From the NCBI GenBank assembly GCA_020025825.1, contig JAHHRL010000025.1, forward strand, positions 1 through 7,956: a stretch of DNA of 7,956 nt, read 5' to 3'. Of this stretch, positions 1-5,295 are shown one piece after another. The DNA comes from Faecalibacterium sp. (GTDB lineage: Bacteria > Bacillota > Clostridia > Oscillospirales > Ruminococcaceae). The notes beneath the pieces were generated by a model. The model saw only the letters and a list, made by a program, of their open reading frames with translations. It was not told the DNA's origin and did not search any database. A program made the position numbers and the translations under genes. How positions within the stretch are numbered: position 1 is the first letter of the stretch; every line of letters begins with the position of its first letter.

Positions 1-50
1 AGCGTTTTATTTGTTTTTTTTAGATATTTCAGATGGTTGATTGCATAATG

Positions 51-252
51 AAGTTGGACACCTAAGAAAAAATCCATAGTGATTTTCCCAGCATGGTAGA
101 ATGGAGTTACGACACAACATCTGCCAAGGGAGGGCAATCACTATGGACTGCCAAAATTATATCACAGAATCAGCAGAACGCAAGAAGGGACAGCACCTTC
201 AGCGAGAAAAAAGAGGTGCTATCCAGTTTTTTACCGTGCGAGTGTCCAACTT
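51..252 (+). mobile_element. Internally deleted IS30-like insertion sequence remnant
   Basis: Perfect 11-base inverted repeats (AAGTTGGACAC at 51-61 and its complement at 242-252) bound a 202-base segment. Inside the left end are an untranslated leader, a ribosome site (AAGGGAGGG, 126-134) and the first codons of a transposase-like protein, after which the sequence runs almost at once into the right end. A complete IS30-family element is usually 1.0-1.3 kb, so roughly 1 kb of interior appears lost and the copy cannot transpose by itself. The family call rests on the RKKGQHL-type N-terminus together with the terminal repeats, recalled rather than searched. No target duplication is obvious in the immediate flanks, so the true ends may lie a few bases outside the repeats. 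Confidence 0.6.
73..147 (+). promoter_or_regulatory. Inverted repeat sequestering the transposase start codon
   Basis: TCCATAGTGATT (73-84) is a perfect 12-base complement of AATCACTATGGA (136-147), and the second arm contains the ATG at 143-145. A transcript entering from outside the element would fold both arms together and bury the start codon. A transcript starting inside the element, after 84, would lack the left arm and remain translatable. This is the known logic by which some insertion sequences (IS10, IS50) avoid activation by read-through. Its role here is inferred from the pairing alone. Confidence 0.5.
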
Positions 253-262
253 ACACTTGTAG
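143..262 (+). pseudogene. Truncated IS30-family transposase, N-terminal fragment
   Basis: This 39-codon frame begins at an ATG with a good purine-rich ribosome site about 8 bases upstream. Residues 9-28 (ESAERKKGQHLQREKRGAIQ) resemble the start of IS30-family transposases, where this segment precedes the DNA-binding helix-turn-helix. From residue 29 the reading (FFTVRVSNLHL) no longer looks like a transposase and is simply translation of the right inverted repeat, ending in a stop just beyond it. The helix-turn-helix and the DDE catalytic domain are absent, so the product cannot be an active transposase. The deletion junction probably lies near 225-235, where the sequence changes to a T-run. 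Confidence 0.6.
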
Positions 263-523
263 AAACTTTCGACACCCCCACACCATTCAGGACGATACAG
301 CGGTAATAGAAAGTATCTGGCTCGATAGATGGAAAATACAGATAACAGTTGGTAAAGCACAGGGGCTACCGTGAAACACGGTAACCCCTGTGTGCCTGTG
401 GAAAATGAAAAGGAACATTTATGATTTGCGAACGCTTTGCGAAAATTACCCTTGACAAATCCAATCTCATCCGCTAATGCTATTGGTCTATGCCTTGGCA
501 ATCCCATTTTGATGTAACGTAAC
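263..523. other. Gene-poor interval between IS remnant and tlpA terminator
   Basis: About 260 bases in which I find no convincing gene. A minus-strand open frame of about 114 codons crosses it, but its start lies inside the terminator stem, it has no ribosome site, it passes through the IS end, and I recognise no family in it. The only clear structure is the hairpin at 358-392. A TTGACA at 452-457 on the plus strand lacks a good -10 partner. Confidence 0.5.
358..392 (-). repeat. Long perfect hairpin of unknown role
   Basis: Two 16-base arms (358-373 and 377-392) are separated by only three bases. On the plus strand there is one C-A mismatch. On the minus strand the same position becomes a G-U pair, so all 16 pairs form in a minus-strand RNA. 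There is no run of Ts after either side, so it is not a standard intrinsic terminator. It lies between an IS remnant and the end of the tlpA unit and could be a mobile-repeat relic or an RNA 3'-end stabiliser. Confidence 0.55.
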
Positions 524-561
524 AAAAAGTCCTCACAGACCACGGTCTGTGAGGACTTTTT
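524..561 (-). terminator. Intrinsic terminator of the trx-ccdA-tlpA operon
   Basis: AAAAAGTCCTCACAGAC (524-540) pairs perfectly with 545-561 around a four-base loop. Minus-strand transcripts leaving the tlpA-like gene (stop at 571-573) meet this 17-pair stem about 10 bases later, followed by a T5 run. The other strand has a T6 run, so it should also stop transcription arriving from the IS side. Confidence 0.9.
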
Positions 562-570
562 TGTTTCATC

Positions 571-1143
571 TTACTGTTCAGGGGCGTAAATCATATCCAG
601 TCCCTTTTGCAGCAGTTCAGCATCAATTGATCCGCTTGCCTTTGCAACAACATAACCTTCCGCATCAATAAAATAGGTTGTTGGCAGTGCGTATGCACTA
701 TAAATTGTACCTGCTTCCATCTCCGTATCATAATAAACGGGGAAGGTATAGCCGTTTTCCTCTACGAAAGTCTTTGCCTTTTTTACTGTTTCACGTGAGC
801 CGTCCGTTGCGTTTATCATCAGGAACTGCACTTCGCCCTCCAGCTCTTGGCTGGCTGCATTAAACTCCGGCATTTCGCTTCTGCACGGGCCGCACCAGCT
901 TGCCCAAAAGTTCAAAACAATGGGCTTACCAATAAAATCAAACAGATGCACCTCATTGCCGTCTGCATCGTAAACGGTAAAATCCATTGCTTCCAGCTTT
1001 TCTTCCGGATTCTGGCCGTTGGGCTGCTGGCTGATTTGATTGCTGCTGAAGCCAGTGCCAAATCCCTTATACAACACACCTGCCACTAACAGCAGCACCA
1101 CAAATGCCGACGCAATAAAAATCAGTTTCTTCTTGTTTTCCAT
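571..1143 (-). CDS. TlpA/ResA-type membrane-anchored thiol-disulfide oxidoreductase
   Basis: The 190-residue protein has a short positively charged N-terminus (MENKKK) and one membrane segment at about residues 7-25. A linker rich in N, Q and S leads to an extracytoplasmic thioredoxin fold at about 50-190. The redox motif is W83-C84-G-P-C87 and the cis-proline that shapes the active site is P154 (ALPTTYFID). TlpA/ResA proteins reduce disulfides outside the membrane, classically the haem-binding cysteines of apocytochrome c. No cytochrome or haem gene is visible here, so the substrate is open. The ATG at 1143 is chosen because AAGGAGA (1149-1155) ends six bases upstream of it; the in-frame ATG at 1149 overlaps that site. 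The gene starts 10 bases after the ccdA stop, and CcdA is its expected electron donor. It is the last gene of the operon, followed by a strong terminator. Confidence 0.9.
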   Translation of the reverse strand: MENKKKLIFIASAFVVLLLVAGVLYKGFGTGFSSNQISQQPNGQNPEEKLEAMDFTVYDADGNEVHLFDFIGKPIVLNFWASWCGPCRSEMPEFNAASQELEGEVQFLMINATDGSRETVKKAKTFVEENGYTFPVYYDTEMEAGTIYSAYALPTTYFIDAEGYVVAKASGSIDAELLQKGLDMIYAPEQ

Positions 1144-1153
1144 ATTCATCTCC

Positions 1154-1816
1154 TTAGCTCAGTACAGCCAGCAGGCGGCCCATCATACCGGTCGCCATCA
1201 AAACACCGACCAAAATTAAAAATCCGCCGCTGATTCGGTTGATAAGCGTATAGTTACGCTTAATCCAATCAAAAGTTGTTTTTAGCTGGTCAATCAATAC
1301 AGCACTGAGCAAAAAGGGCACGCCCAGGCCCAACGAATATACCAGCAGCATCAGCATACCGGTAAGCACCTGCCCCTGCTGGGAAGCCAGCATGAGCGCA
1401 GAGCCCAAAAAGGCACCTACGCAAGGCGTCCAGCCCAACGAAAAAATCATGCCAAACAACATTGCCGAAACAAAACTCAGGTTGTCGGTATTTACGCTTC
1501 TGTTGCTGCCACGGAAGAAATCCAGTTCAAACAATCCTAAAAAGTGTAAGCCAAACAAAATAACAATGCCGCCGGAAACCAAATTAACAGCAGTCTGGTG
1601 AGACTTCAAAAATCCGCCCACGGTACCTGCCAAAGCGCCCATTGCCACAAAAACAAGGGTAAAGCCCAGCACAAAGCCGGCAGCACGGGTCAGGGTTTTG
1701 CGGGTTGTACGTGTTTCACCGCCTGCAAAATAAGAAACATAAATCGGCAGCATCGGCAGCAAACACGGGGAAATAAAAGTAATTATTCCTTCTAAAAATG
1801 CGATTAGATATTGCAT
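1154..1816 (-). CDS. ccdA: CcdA-type transmembrane thiol electron carrier
   Basis: The 220-residue protein is almost wholly hydrophobic, with about six membrane helices. It has the two family-defining cysteines: C18 in the first helix (ISPCLLP) and C132 in the fourth (GWTPCVGAFLG). In the CcdA/DsbD family these form a reversible disulfide that takes electrons from cytoplasmic thioredoxin and passes them to a TlpA/ResA-like protein outside. Length and topology match stand-alone CcdA rather than full-length DsbD. The start is supported by AGGAG at 1823-1827, six bases before the ATG. It sits between the thioredoxin-like gene (19-base gap) and the TlpA-like gene (10-base gap), so donor, carrier and acceptor are adjacent in order. 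Its stop codon overlaps the next gene's ribosome site, suggesting translational coupling. Confidence 0.93.
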   Translation of the reverse strand: MQYLIAFLEGIITFISPCLLPMLPIYVSYFAGGETRTTRKTLTRAAGFVLGFTLVFVAMGALAGTVGGFLKSHQTAVNLVSGGIVILFGLHFLGLFELDFFRGSNRSVNTDNLSFVSAMLFGMIFSLGWTPCVGAFLGSALMLASQQGQVLTGMLMLLVYSLGLGVPFLLSAVLIDQLKTTFDWIKRNYTLINRISGGFLILVGVLMATGMMGRLLAVLS

Positions 1817-1835
1817 GGTATTCTCCTAGTTTAAT

Positions 1836-2174
1836 TTATTGCAGGGTAAATGTATCCCCTAGCGTTTCACGCAGAAATCCTAAGATGTCATCTTTACATT
1901 CCGGCGCAACCGCTGAGCCAATCGCATTGCCGTTTTGATATACAACCAATGTGGGAAGTGCCTCTATTTCTTCTTGTAATGTAAGGGTAGGCTCTGCGTC
2001 CACATCAATTTTTGCCACAAGCAATCCTGCCTGAACCTGCTGGGCCAGCATCTCATATGCACGCTCAATCCGGCGGCAATATTTGCAATCGGAACCACAG
2101 TACGCTACCACTACGGGTGTAGCCCCCTGTGTCAACGTATGCCATAATTCAAGATTCATCTGGATAACAGCCAC
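1836..2174 (-). CDS. Cytoplasmic thioredoxin-like protein with atypical CxxxCxxC site
   Basis: The 112-residue protein has a thioredoxin-fold pattern: a V-V-V-A-Y strand, a CxxC site, KIDVDAEP, and a cis-proline at P74 in EALPTLVVYQNG. The active site departs from the usual WCGPC. It reads Y25-C26-G-S-D29-C30-K-Y-C33, with aspartate where tryptophan is expected and an extra cysteine four residues earlier. C93 is a fourth cysteine. With no signal peptide it should act in the cytoplasm, and gene order makes it the likely electron donor to CcdA. The start is set at GTG 2174 because AAGGAG (2183-2188) lies eight bases upstream; the ATG at 2159 is a possible alternative. A longer reading to 2279 would run through the promoter and is rejected. 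It is the first gene of the operon, under the palindrome-bearing promoter at 2208-2255. Confidence 0.85.
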   Translation of the reverse strand: MAVIQMNLELWHTLTQGATPVVVAYCGSDCKYCRRIERAYEMLAQQVQAGLLVAKIDVDAEPTLTLQEEIEALPTLVVYQNGNAIGSAVAPECKDDILGFLRETLGDTFTLQ

Positions 2175-2207
2175 TCTTGCATCTCCTTTCCATGGTTTAT
2201 TACAAGT

Positions 2208-2255
2208 AGTATACCCTGTTTTGCATTTTCTTTTCTGTGATAAAATCACAGAAAA
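2208..2255 (-). promoter_or_regulatory. Palindrome-controlled promoter of the trx-ccdA-tlpA operon
   Basis: On the minus strand a TATACT -10 box (2213-2208) lies in GGGTATACTAC. No TTGACA-like -35 is present at the right distance (AGAAAA is found there). Instead a perfect palindrome with core TGTGAT-TTT-ATCACA (2236-2250, arms extending to 2231-2255) is centred at 2243, about position -42 relative to the predicted start near 2201. This is the placement of a class II CRP/FNR-type activator. The rubrerythrin promoter has the same arrangement. The regulator is not encoded in this window. Confidence 0.65.
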
Positions 2256-2290
2256 AAAGCCCGGTATGGAATTTACCATACCGGGCTTTT
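2252..2290 (-). terminator. Intrinsic terminator of the rubrerythrin gene
   Basis: The stem 2255-2269 with 2276-2290 (AAAAGCCCGGTATGG and its complement) has 15 pairs and a six-base loop. On the minus strand it is followed by a T7 run (2258-2252). It lies about 38 bases beyond the rubrerythrin stop. Its T-run shares bases with the arm of the palindrome serving the next operon. Confidence 0.9.
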
Positions 2291-2327
2291 TATTAAATTC
2301 TACTGCAAACGGGAAAGCTCTACTTGA

Positions 2328-2990
2328 TTAGTAGTTTTCCTTATGCACTTCAAAGTATGCCTGCGGGTGCTTGCATACCGGGCAAACATCAGGAGCCTTA
2401 GTACCCACAACGATGTGACCGCAGTTACGGCATTCCCAAACAGTAACACCGCTCTTTTCAAAAACGGTCTTGTTTTTCACGTTTTTCAGCAGAGCACGAT
2501 AGCGCTCTTCGTGTGTTTTTTCGATTGCTGCAACACCACGGAACTGTGCTGCCAGCTCGGTAAAGCCTTCTTCTTCAGCGTCCTGTGCCATACGCTCGTA
2601 CATATCGGTCCATTCTGCATTTTCGCCCTCTGCTGCGTGCAGCAGGTTCTGTGCAGTATCGCCTACGCCGCCCAATGCCTTAAACCACAGCTTTGCGTGC
2701 TCCTTTTCGTTATCAGCAGTCTGCTGGAAGAGGGCTGCAATCTGTTCAAAGCCAGCTTTTTTTGCAACTGATGCAAAGTAGGTGTACTTATTACGAGCCA
2801 TAGATTCGCCCGCAAAAGCCTCCCACAAATTCTTTTCGGTCTTGGTGCCTGCGTAAACATTGTTCGACTTTGCGCACTCGCCAACACTTACAAATGCATC
2901 AGCAGGCTTTTTGCATACCGGACAAACAAAATCGGCCGTCATCGGACCTTCGTGTACATAACCACAAACAGAGCATTTCCATTTTTCCAT
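2328..2990 (-). CDS. Rubrerythrin with rubredoxin domains at both ends
   Basis: The 220-residue protein has three parts. An N-terminal rubredoxin-like domain has C6, C9, C23 and C26. A central ferritin-like four-helix domain (about 50-170) has the diiron pattern E62, E95-x2-H98, E123-x2-E126 and E157-x2-H160. A C-terminal rubredoxin-like domain has C187, C190, C203 and C206. Rubrerythrins use the diiron centre to reduce hydrogen peroxide to water, with the rubredoxin iron feeding in electrons; they protect anaerobes in the cytoplasm. Classical members carry rubredoxin at the C-terminus and 'reverse' members at the N-terminus, while this one has both. The start is the ATG at 2990, preceded by GGAGGG seven bases upstream; an upstream TTG falls inside that ribosome site. 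It has its own promoter and terminator, though read-through from the NifX-like gene is possible because no terminator separates them. Confidence 0.93.
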   Translation of the reverse strand: MEKWKCSVCGYVHEGPMTADFVCPVCKKPADAFVSVGECAKSNNVYAGTKTEKNLWEAFAGESMARNKYTYFASVAKKAGFEQIAALFQQTADNEKEHAKLWFKALGGVGDTAQNLLHAAEGENAEWTDMYERMAQDAEEEGFTELAAQFRGVAAIEKTHEERYRALLKNVKNKTVFEKSGVTVWECRNCGHIVVGTKAPDVCPVCKHPQAYFEVHKENY

Positions 2991-3085
2991 TGCTAAACCC
3001 TCCAATGATAGTATTAGTATTATGAAAGTATGGTTTCTACAGAGCTATATATTCCTATATGCTTCCCAGTTCTTTCTTTGTTTGT

Positions 3086-3127
3086 AGTATACCCACTTGC
3101 TTACCTTTTTTCTGTGATTTTGTCACA
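3086..3127 (-). promoter_or_regulatory. Palindrome-controlled promoter of the rubrerythrin gene
   Basis: On the minus strand TATACT (3091-3086) again lies in GGGTATACTAC, identical over 11 bases to the thioredoxin promoter. TGTGA-CAAAA-TCACA (3113-3127) is centred at 3120, about position -41. No -35 consensus is seen. The predicted start near 3079 gives a leader of about 90 bases before the ATG at 2990. The palindrome starts six bases past the stop codon of the NifX-like gene. Confidence 0.65.
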
Positions 3128-3132
3128 CAAAA

Positions 3133-3501
3133 TTAGTTGTGATGCTCACCGCACTCATCTGCGTGCTCATGCTTGTTGCAGACAGAACCTGTGGAAACCA
3201 GCTCGCCCTTCAGGTAAGCTTCTACAGCGGCACGTGCATCGCCCTGTGCGCCCACAATAACTTCTACGCCACGCTCGTTGAAAATATCCACAGCACCGCC
3301 GCCCATGCCGCCGGCAATAATTACCTTTGCGCCGTTATCTGCCAAAAAGTTGGGCAGGAAGCCGGGACGATGGCCGGGGTTCGGCACACTGTTTTCGCCT
3401 ACGATAGCGCCGTTATCGGTGTCAAAAAAGATAAAGTTTTCGCAGTGACCAAAGTGGCCTGCTACTGTGTTACCCATCGCTGCAACTGCAATTTTCATCA
3501 T
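3133..3501 (-). CDS. NifX/NifB-family metal-cluster-binding (DIMCO) protein with His/Cys tail
   Basis: The 122-residue protein belongs to the dinitrogenase iron-molybdenum cofactor (DIMCO) family, small RNase H-like-fold proteins that bind metal-sulfur clusters; the Desulfovibrio orange protein and NifX are members. Visible motifs are GHFGHCE (15-21), PNPGHRPGFLP (40-50) and the glycine-rich AGGMGGGA (63-70). The last 15 residues carry C108, C117, H111, H113, H120 and H121, a likely metal-binding tail. The start is the first ATG of an ATG-ATG pair (3501; 3498 is the alternative), with AAGGAG seven bases upstream. It is the last gene of the four-gene operon, 73 bases after the second ATPase. 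No nitrogenase gene is visible, so nitrogen fixation should not be assumed. Confidence 0.88.
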   Translation of the reverse strand: MMKIAVAAMGNTVAGHFGHCENFIFFDTDNGAIVGENSVPNPGHRPGFLPNFLADNGAKVIIAGGMGGGAVDIFNERGVEVIVGAQGDARAAVEAYLKGELVSTGSVCNKHEHADECGEHHN

Positions 3502-3574
3502 TATGTTTCTCCTTTTATTATGTGTTTTATCTAGCGGCGAATATTTCACCGTTCCAAGCGTTTTTACAGCAAAC

Positions 3575-4462
3575 TCATTCGGCTGTATTTTTTATCGGTG
3601 GCAGTTCCATCAGCTCCATTGTGCTGCAATACACCTGATACAGTGCATCTCTTGCCGCACACGGATACTCTGCAATGCTCTTGCCTGCGTTGATTGCCGC
3701 AGCAGCAGCCTTATCGTATGGGATACGCCCTACAAAGGGAACCCCTTTTTCCGCACAATAGGCTTCAATTTCCGCTGTGTGGTCTGGGCTGACATCCCAC
3801 TTATTCACGCAAACCGCCAGCTTTGTACGGAATGTTTCTGCCGTTTGCAGTAAGCGCTGTAAATCGCTAATACCGGATTTTGACGCTTCGGCCACTACCA
3901 GTACAAGGTCCATGCCGCTTACAGAGGCAATTACGGGGCAGCCGATACCCGGCGAGCCGTCAACGATTGCCAGTGCGCACTCGGGGGCATTTTTCAGCAT
4001 AGCCAATTTCACTGCTGATACCAGCTTACCGGAATTTCCCCGCCCCATTTTCAAGCGTGCGGTGGAAAAAACTTTTTGGTCTTTATAAAGCTGCTTTTTA
4101 CCTGCCACGTCCGGCTGCATGGTAACCGCCTGCCGAGGGCATACGTAGGTACATACACCACAGCCTTCGCAGGCATATTCATTGATATGGCAAATATCAC
4201 CCTGGCGTTCAATTGCATCAAATCGGCAATACTCCATGCATATGTTACAGCCCATGCATTTTTTTGCATCAATGCAAGCCTTTTCCGCACCAATAAAATC
4301 AGATTCTTCTGCTTCACCCTCAATGCCTGCAACCAAATGCAGGTTCGGTGCATCTACATCACAATCTGCCAATGCACGTGCACCGGAAAAGTTTGCGAAA
4401 GCAGCTGCCGTAGTGGTTTTACCAGTGCCGCCCTTTCCGCTTAAAATCAGCAGACGTTTCAT
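3575..4462 (-). CDS. MinD/Mrp-type P-loop ATPase with inserted 2x[4Fe-4S] ferredoxin domain (second copy)
   Basis: The 295-residue protein opens with a deviant Walker A motif (GKGGTGKT, 9-16), the two-lysine form of MinD/NifH-type ATPases. A bacterial ferredoxin region follows: C69-x2-C72-x2-C75-x3-C79 and C98-x2-C101-x2-C104-x3-C108, enough for two [4Fe-4S] clusters. The nucleotide-binding fold resumes with the switch-like motif DGSPGIGCP (168-176) and CVNKWDVS. Family relatives, including the paired ATPases of the Desulfovibrio ORP locus, are thought to couple ATP hydrolysis to Fe-S or heterometal cluster handling in the cytoplasm. The start at 4462 overlaps the upstream stop by four bases (ATGA) and has AGGAGG nine bases upstream. 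Extra cysteines C63 and C91 lie next to the ferredoxin motifs. Confidence 0.92.
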   Translation of the reverse strand: MKRLLILSGKGGTGKTTTAAAFANFSGARALADCDVDAPNLHLVAGIEGEAEESDFIGAEKACIDAKKCMGCNICMEYCRFDAIERQGDICHINEYACEGCGVCTYVCPRQAVTMQPDVAGKKQLYKDQKVFSTARLKMGRGNSGKLVSAVKLAMLKNAPECALAIVDGSPGIGCPVIASVSGMDLVLVVAEASKSGISDLQRLLQTAETFRTKLAVCVNKWDVSPDHTAEIEAYCAEKGVPFVGRIPYDKAAAAAINAGKSIAEYPCAARDALYQVYCSTMELMELPPIKNTAE

Positions 4463-5295
4463 TGGTCGGCACCTCCTATCTTATACAGAATCTGCTTAAA
4501 CTGTGCTGCTAATTGCGGGTTTACATAGCTCAAAATCTGACCGTCCGCAATCGAAGCAGCCACCTGTGCATCGTAGGGGATTCTTGCCAGAACAGGTATC
4601 TTCTTTTCTTTGCAGAAATCCTCCAAAGGCTGGTAGGGCTGTTCCATCTTATTGATGACCACTCCGCAAGATTTTCCCAGTAAAGTTGCCAGCTCATACA
4701 CCATGCGCACATTATCAAACCCAAATGCGGTAGGCTCTGCAACCAGCACACATTGGTCTGCCTGCGTTACGCTTTCCATTACCGGACAAGCACTGCCCGG
4801 CGGACAGTCAATCACCACGGTATCGCCCAACCTATCCGCCGCACGCAGCGCCGCATGAATCACCGGAACTCCGGTTGCTTCACCGGGATTCAGCACACCG
4901 GTTACAATGCTTACATCGCCTTTTGTTCCGATTTCCAAGTGACCAATCGGGTGGTCCTGCTCTGTAACCGCCTGAGCTGGGCACACAAGCTGGCAGCCGC
5001 CACAGCTATGGCAAACTTCGTCAAAAAGCATTGGCTTATTTTTTAAGAACACCAGTGCATGGAATCTGCAAAAGTCTACACACTTGCGGCAGCCAATACA
5101 TTTTTCGGCATCAAACTGCGGCAATTTTGTTGCCACTTCCATCTGTGTCAGGTTTTCCGGCTGCCAGAATAAGTGGCCGTTGGGTTCCTCCACATCGCAA
5201 TCCACATACACAGCACGACCCGCTGCTGCTGCCAGATTTGCCGCTACAAAGGTTTTGCCTGCGCCGCCCTTACCGCTTAGTACTGCAATTTTCAT
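4459..5295 (-). CDS. MinD/Mrp-type P-loop ATPase with inserted 2x[4Fe-4S] ferredoxin domain (first copy)
   Basis: The 278-residue protein is a diverged relative of the ATPase encoded next. It has a deviant Walker A GKGGAGKT (8-15), VDCDVEEPN at 31-39, a ferredoxin region (C66-x2-C69-x2-C72-x3-C76 and C95-x2-C98-x2-C101-x3-C105), and DCPPGSACP (163-171). The two ATPases probably form a heterodimer, as proposed for the paired ORP-locus ATPases; that is inference. The start at 5295 (MKIAVLSGKGG) is chosen because it places the P-loop at the usual N-terminal position and gives a four-base ATGA overlap with the preceding gene. Its ribosome site (AGGGA) is weak, suggesting dependence on translational coupling. 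A longer frame to 5355 adds 20 residues unlike the family. Confidence 0.92.
   Translation of the reverse strand: MKIAVLSGKGGAGKTFVAANLAAAAGRAVYVDCDVEEPNGHLFWQPENLTQMEVATKLPQFDAEKCIGCRKCVDFCRFHALVFLKNKPMLFDEVCHSCGGCQLVCPAQAVTEQDHPIGHLEIGTKGDVSIVTGVLNPGEATGVPVIHAALRAADRLGDTVVIDCPPGSACPVMESVTQADQCVLVAEPTAFGFDNVRMVYELATLLGKSCGVVINKMEQPYQPLEDFCKEKKIPVLARIPYDAQVAASIADGQILSYVNPQLAAQFKQILYKIGGADQ

Noticed and set aside
452..480. Plus-strand TTGACA with TAATGC after 17 bases as a promoter
   Set aside because: The -10 is poor and nothing to express lies downstream before the bidirectional terminator at 524-561.
199..543. 114-codon minus-strand frame across the gene-poor interval
   Set aside because: Its start lies in the loop and stem of a terminator, it has no ribosome site, and it runs through the IS end; no domain is recognisable.
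2175..2279. N-terminal extension of the thioredoxin-like gene up to 2279
   Set aside because: The extra 35 codons cover the promoter, the palindrome and part of the rubrerythrin terminator; the ribosome site at 2183-2188 fits the GTG at 2174.
3043..3063. AT-rich bulged hairpin in the rubrerythrin leader
   Set aside because: Short, AT-rich and imperfect; could form by chance in such sequence.
3535..3551. Six-pair hairpin and TTGGAA...TAGATA pair upstream of the NifX-like gene
   Set aside because: Both are too weak to claim as a terminator or promoter; the 73-base gap may simply be operon-internal.
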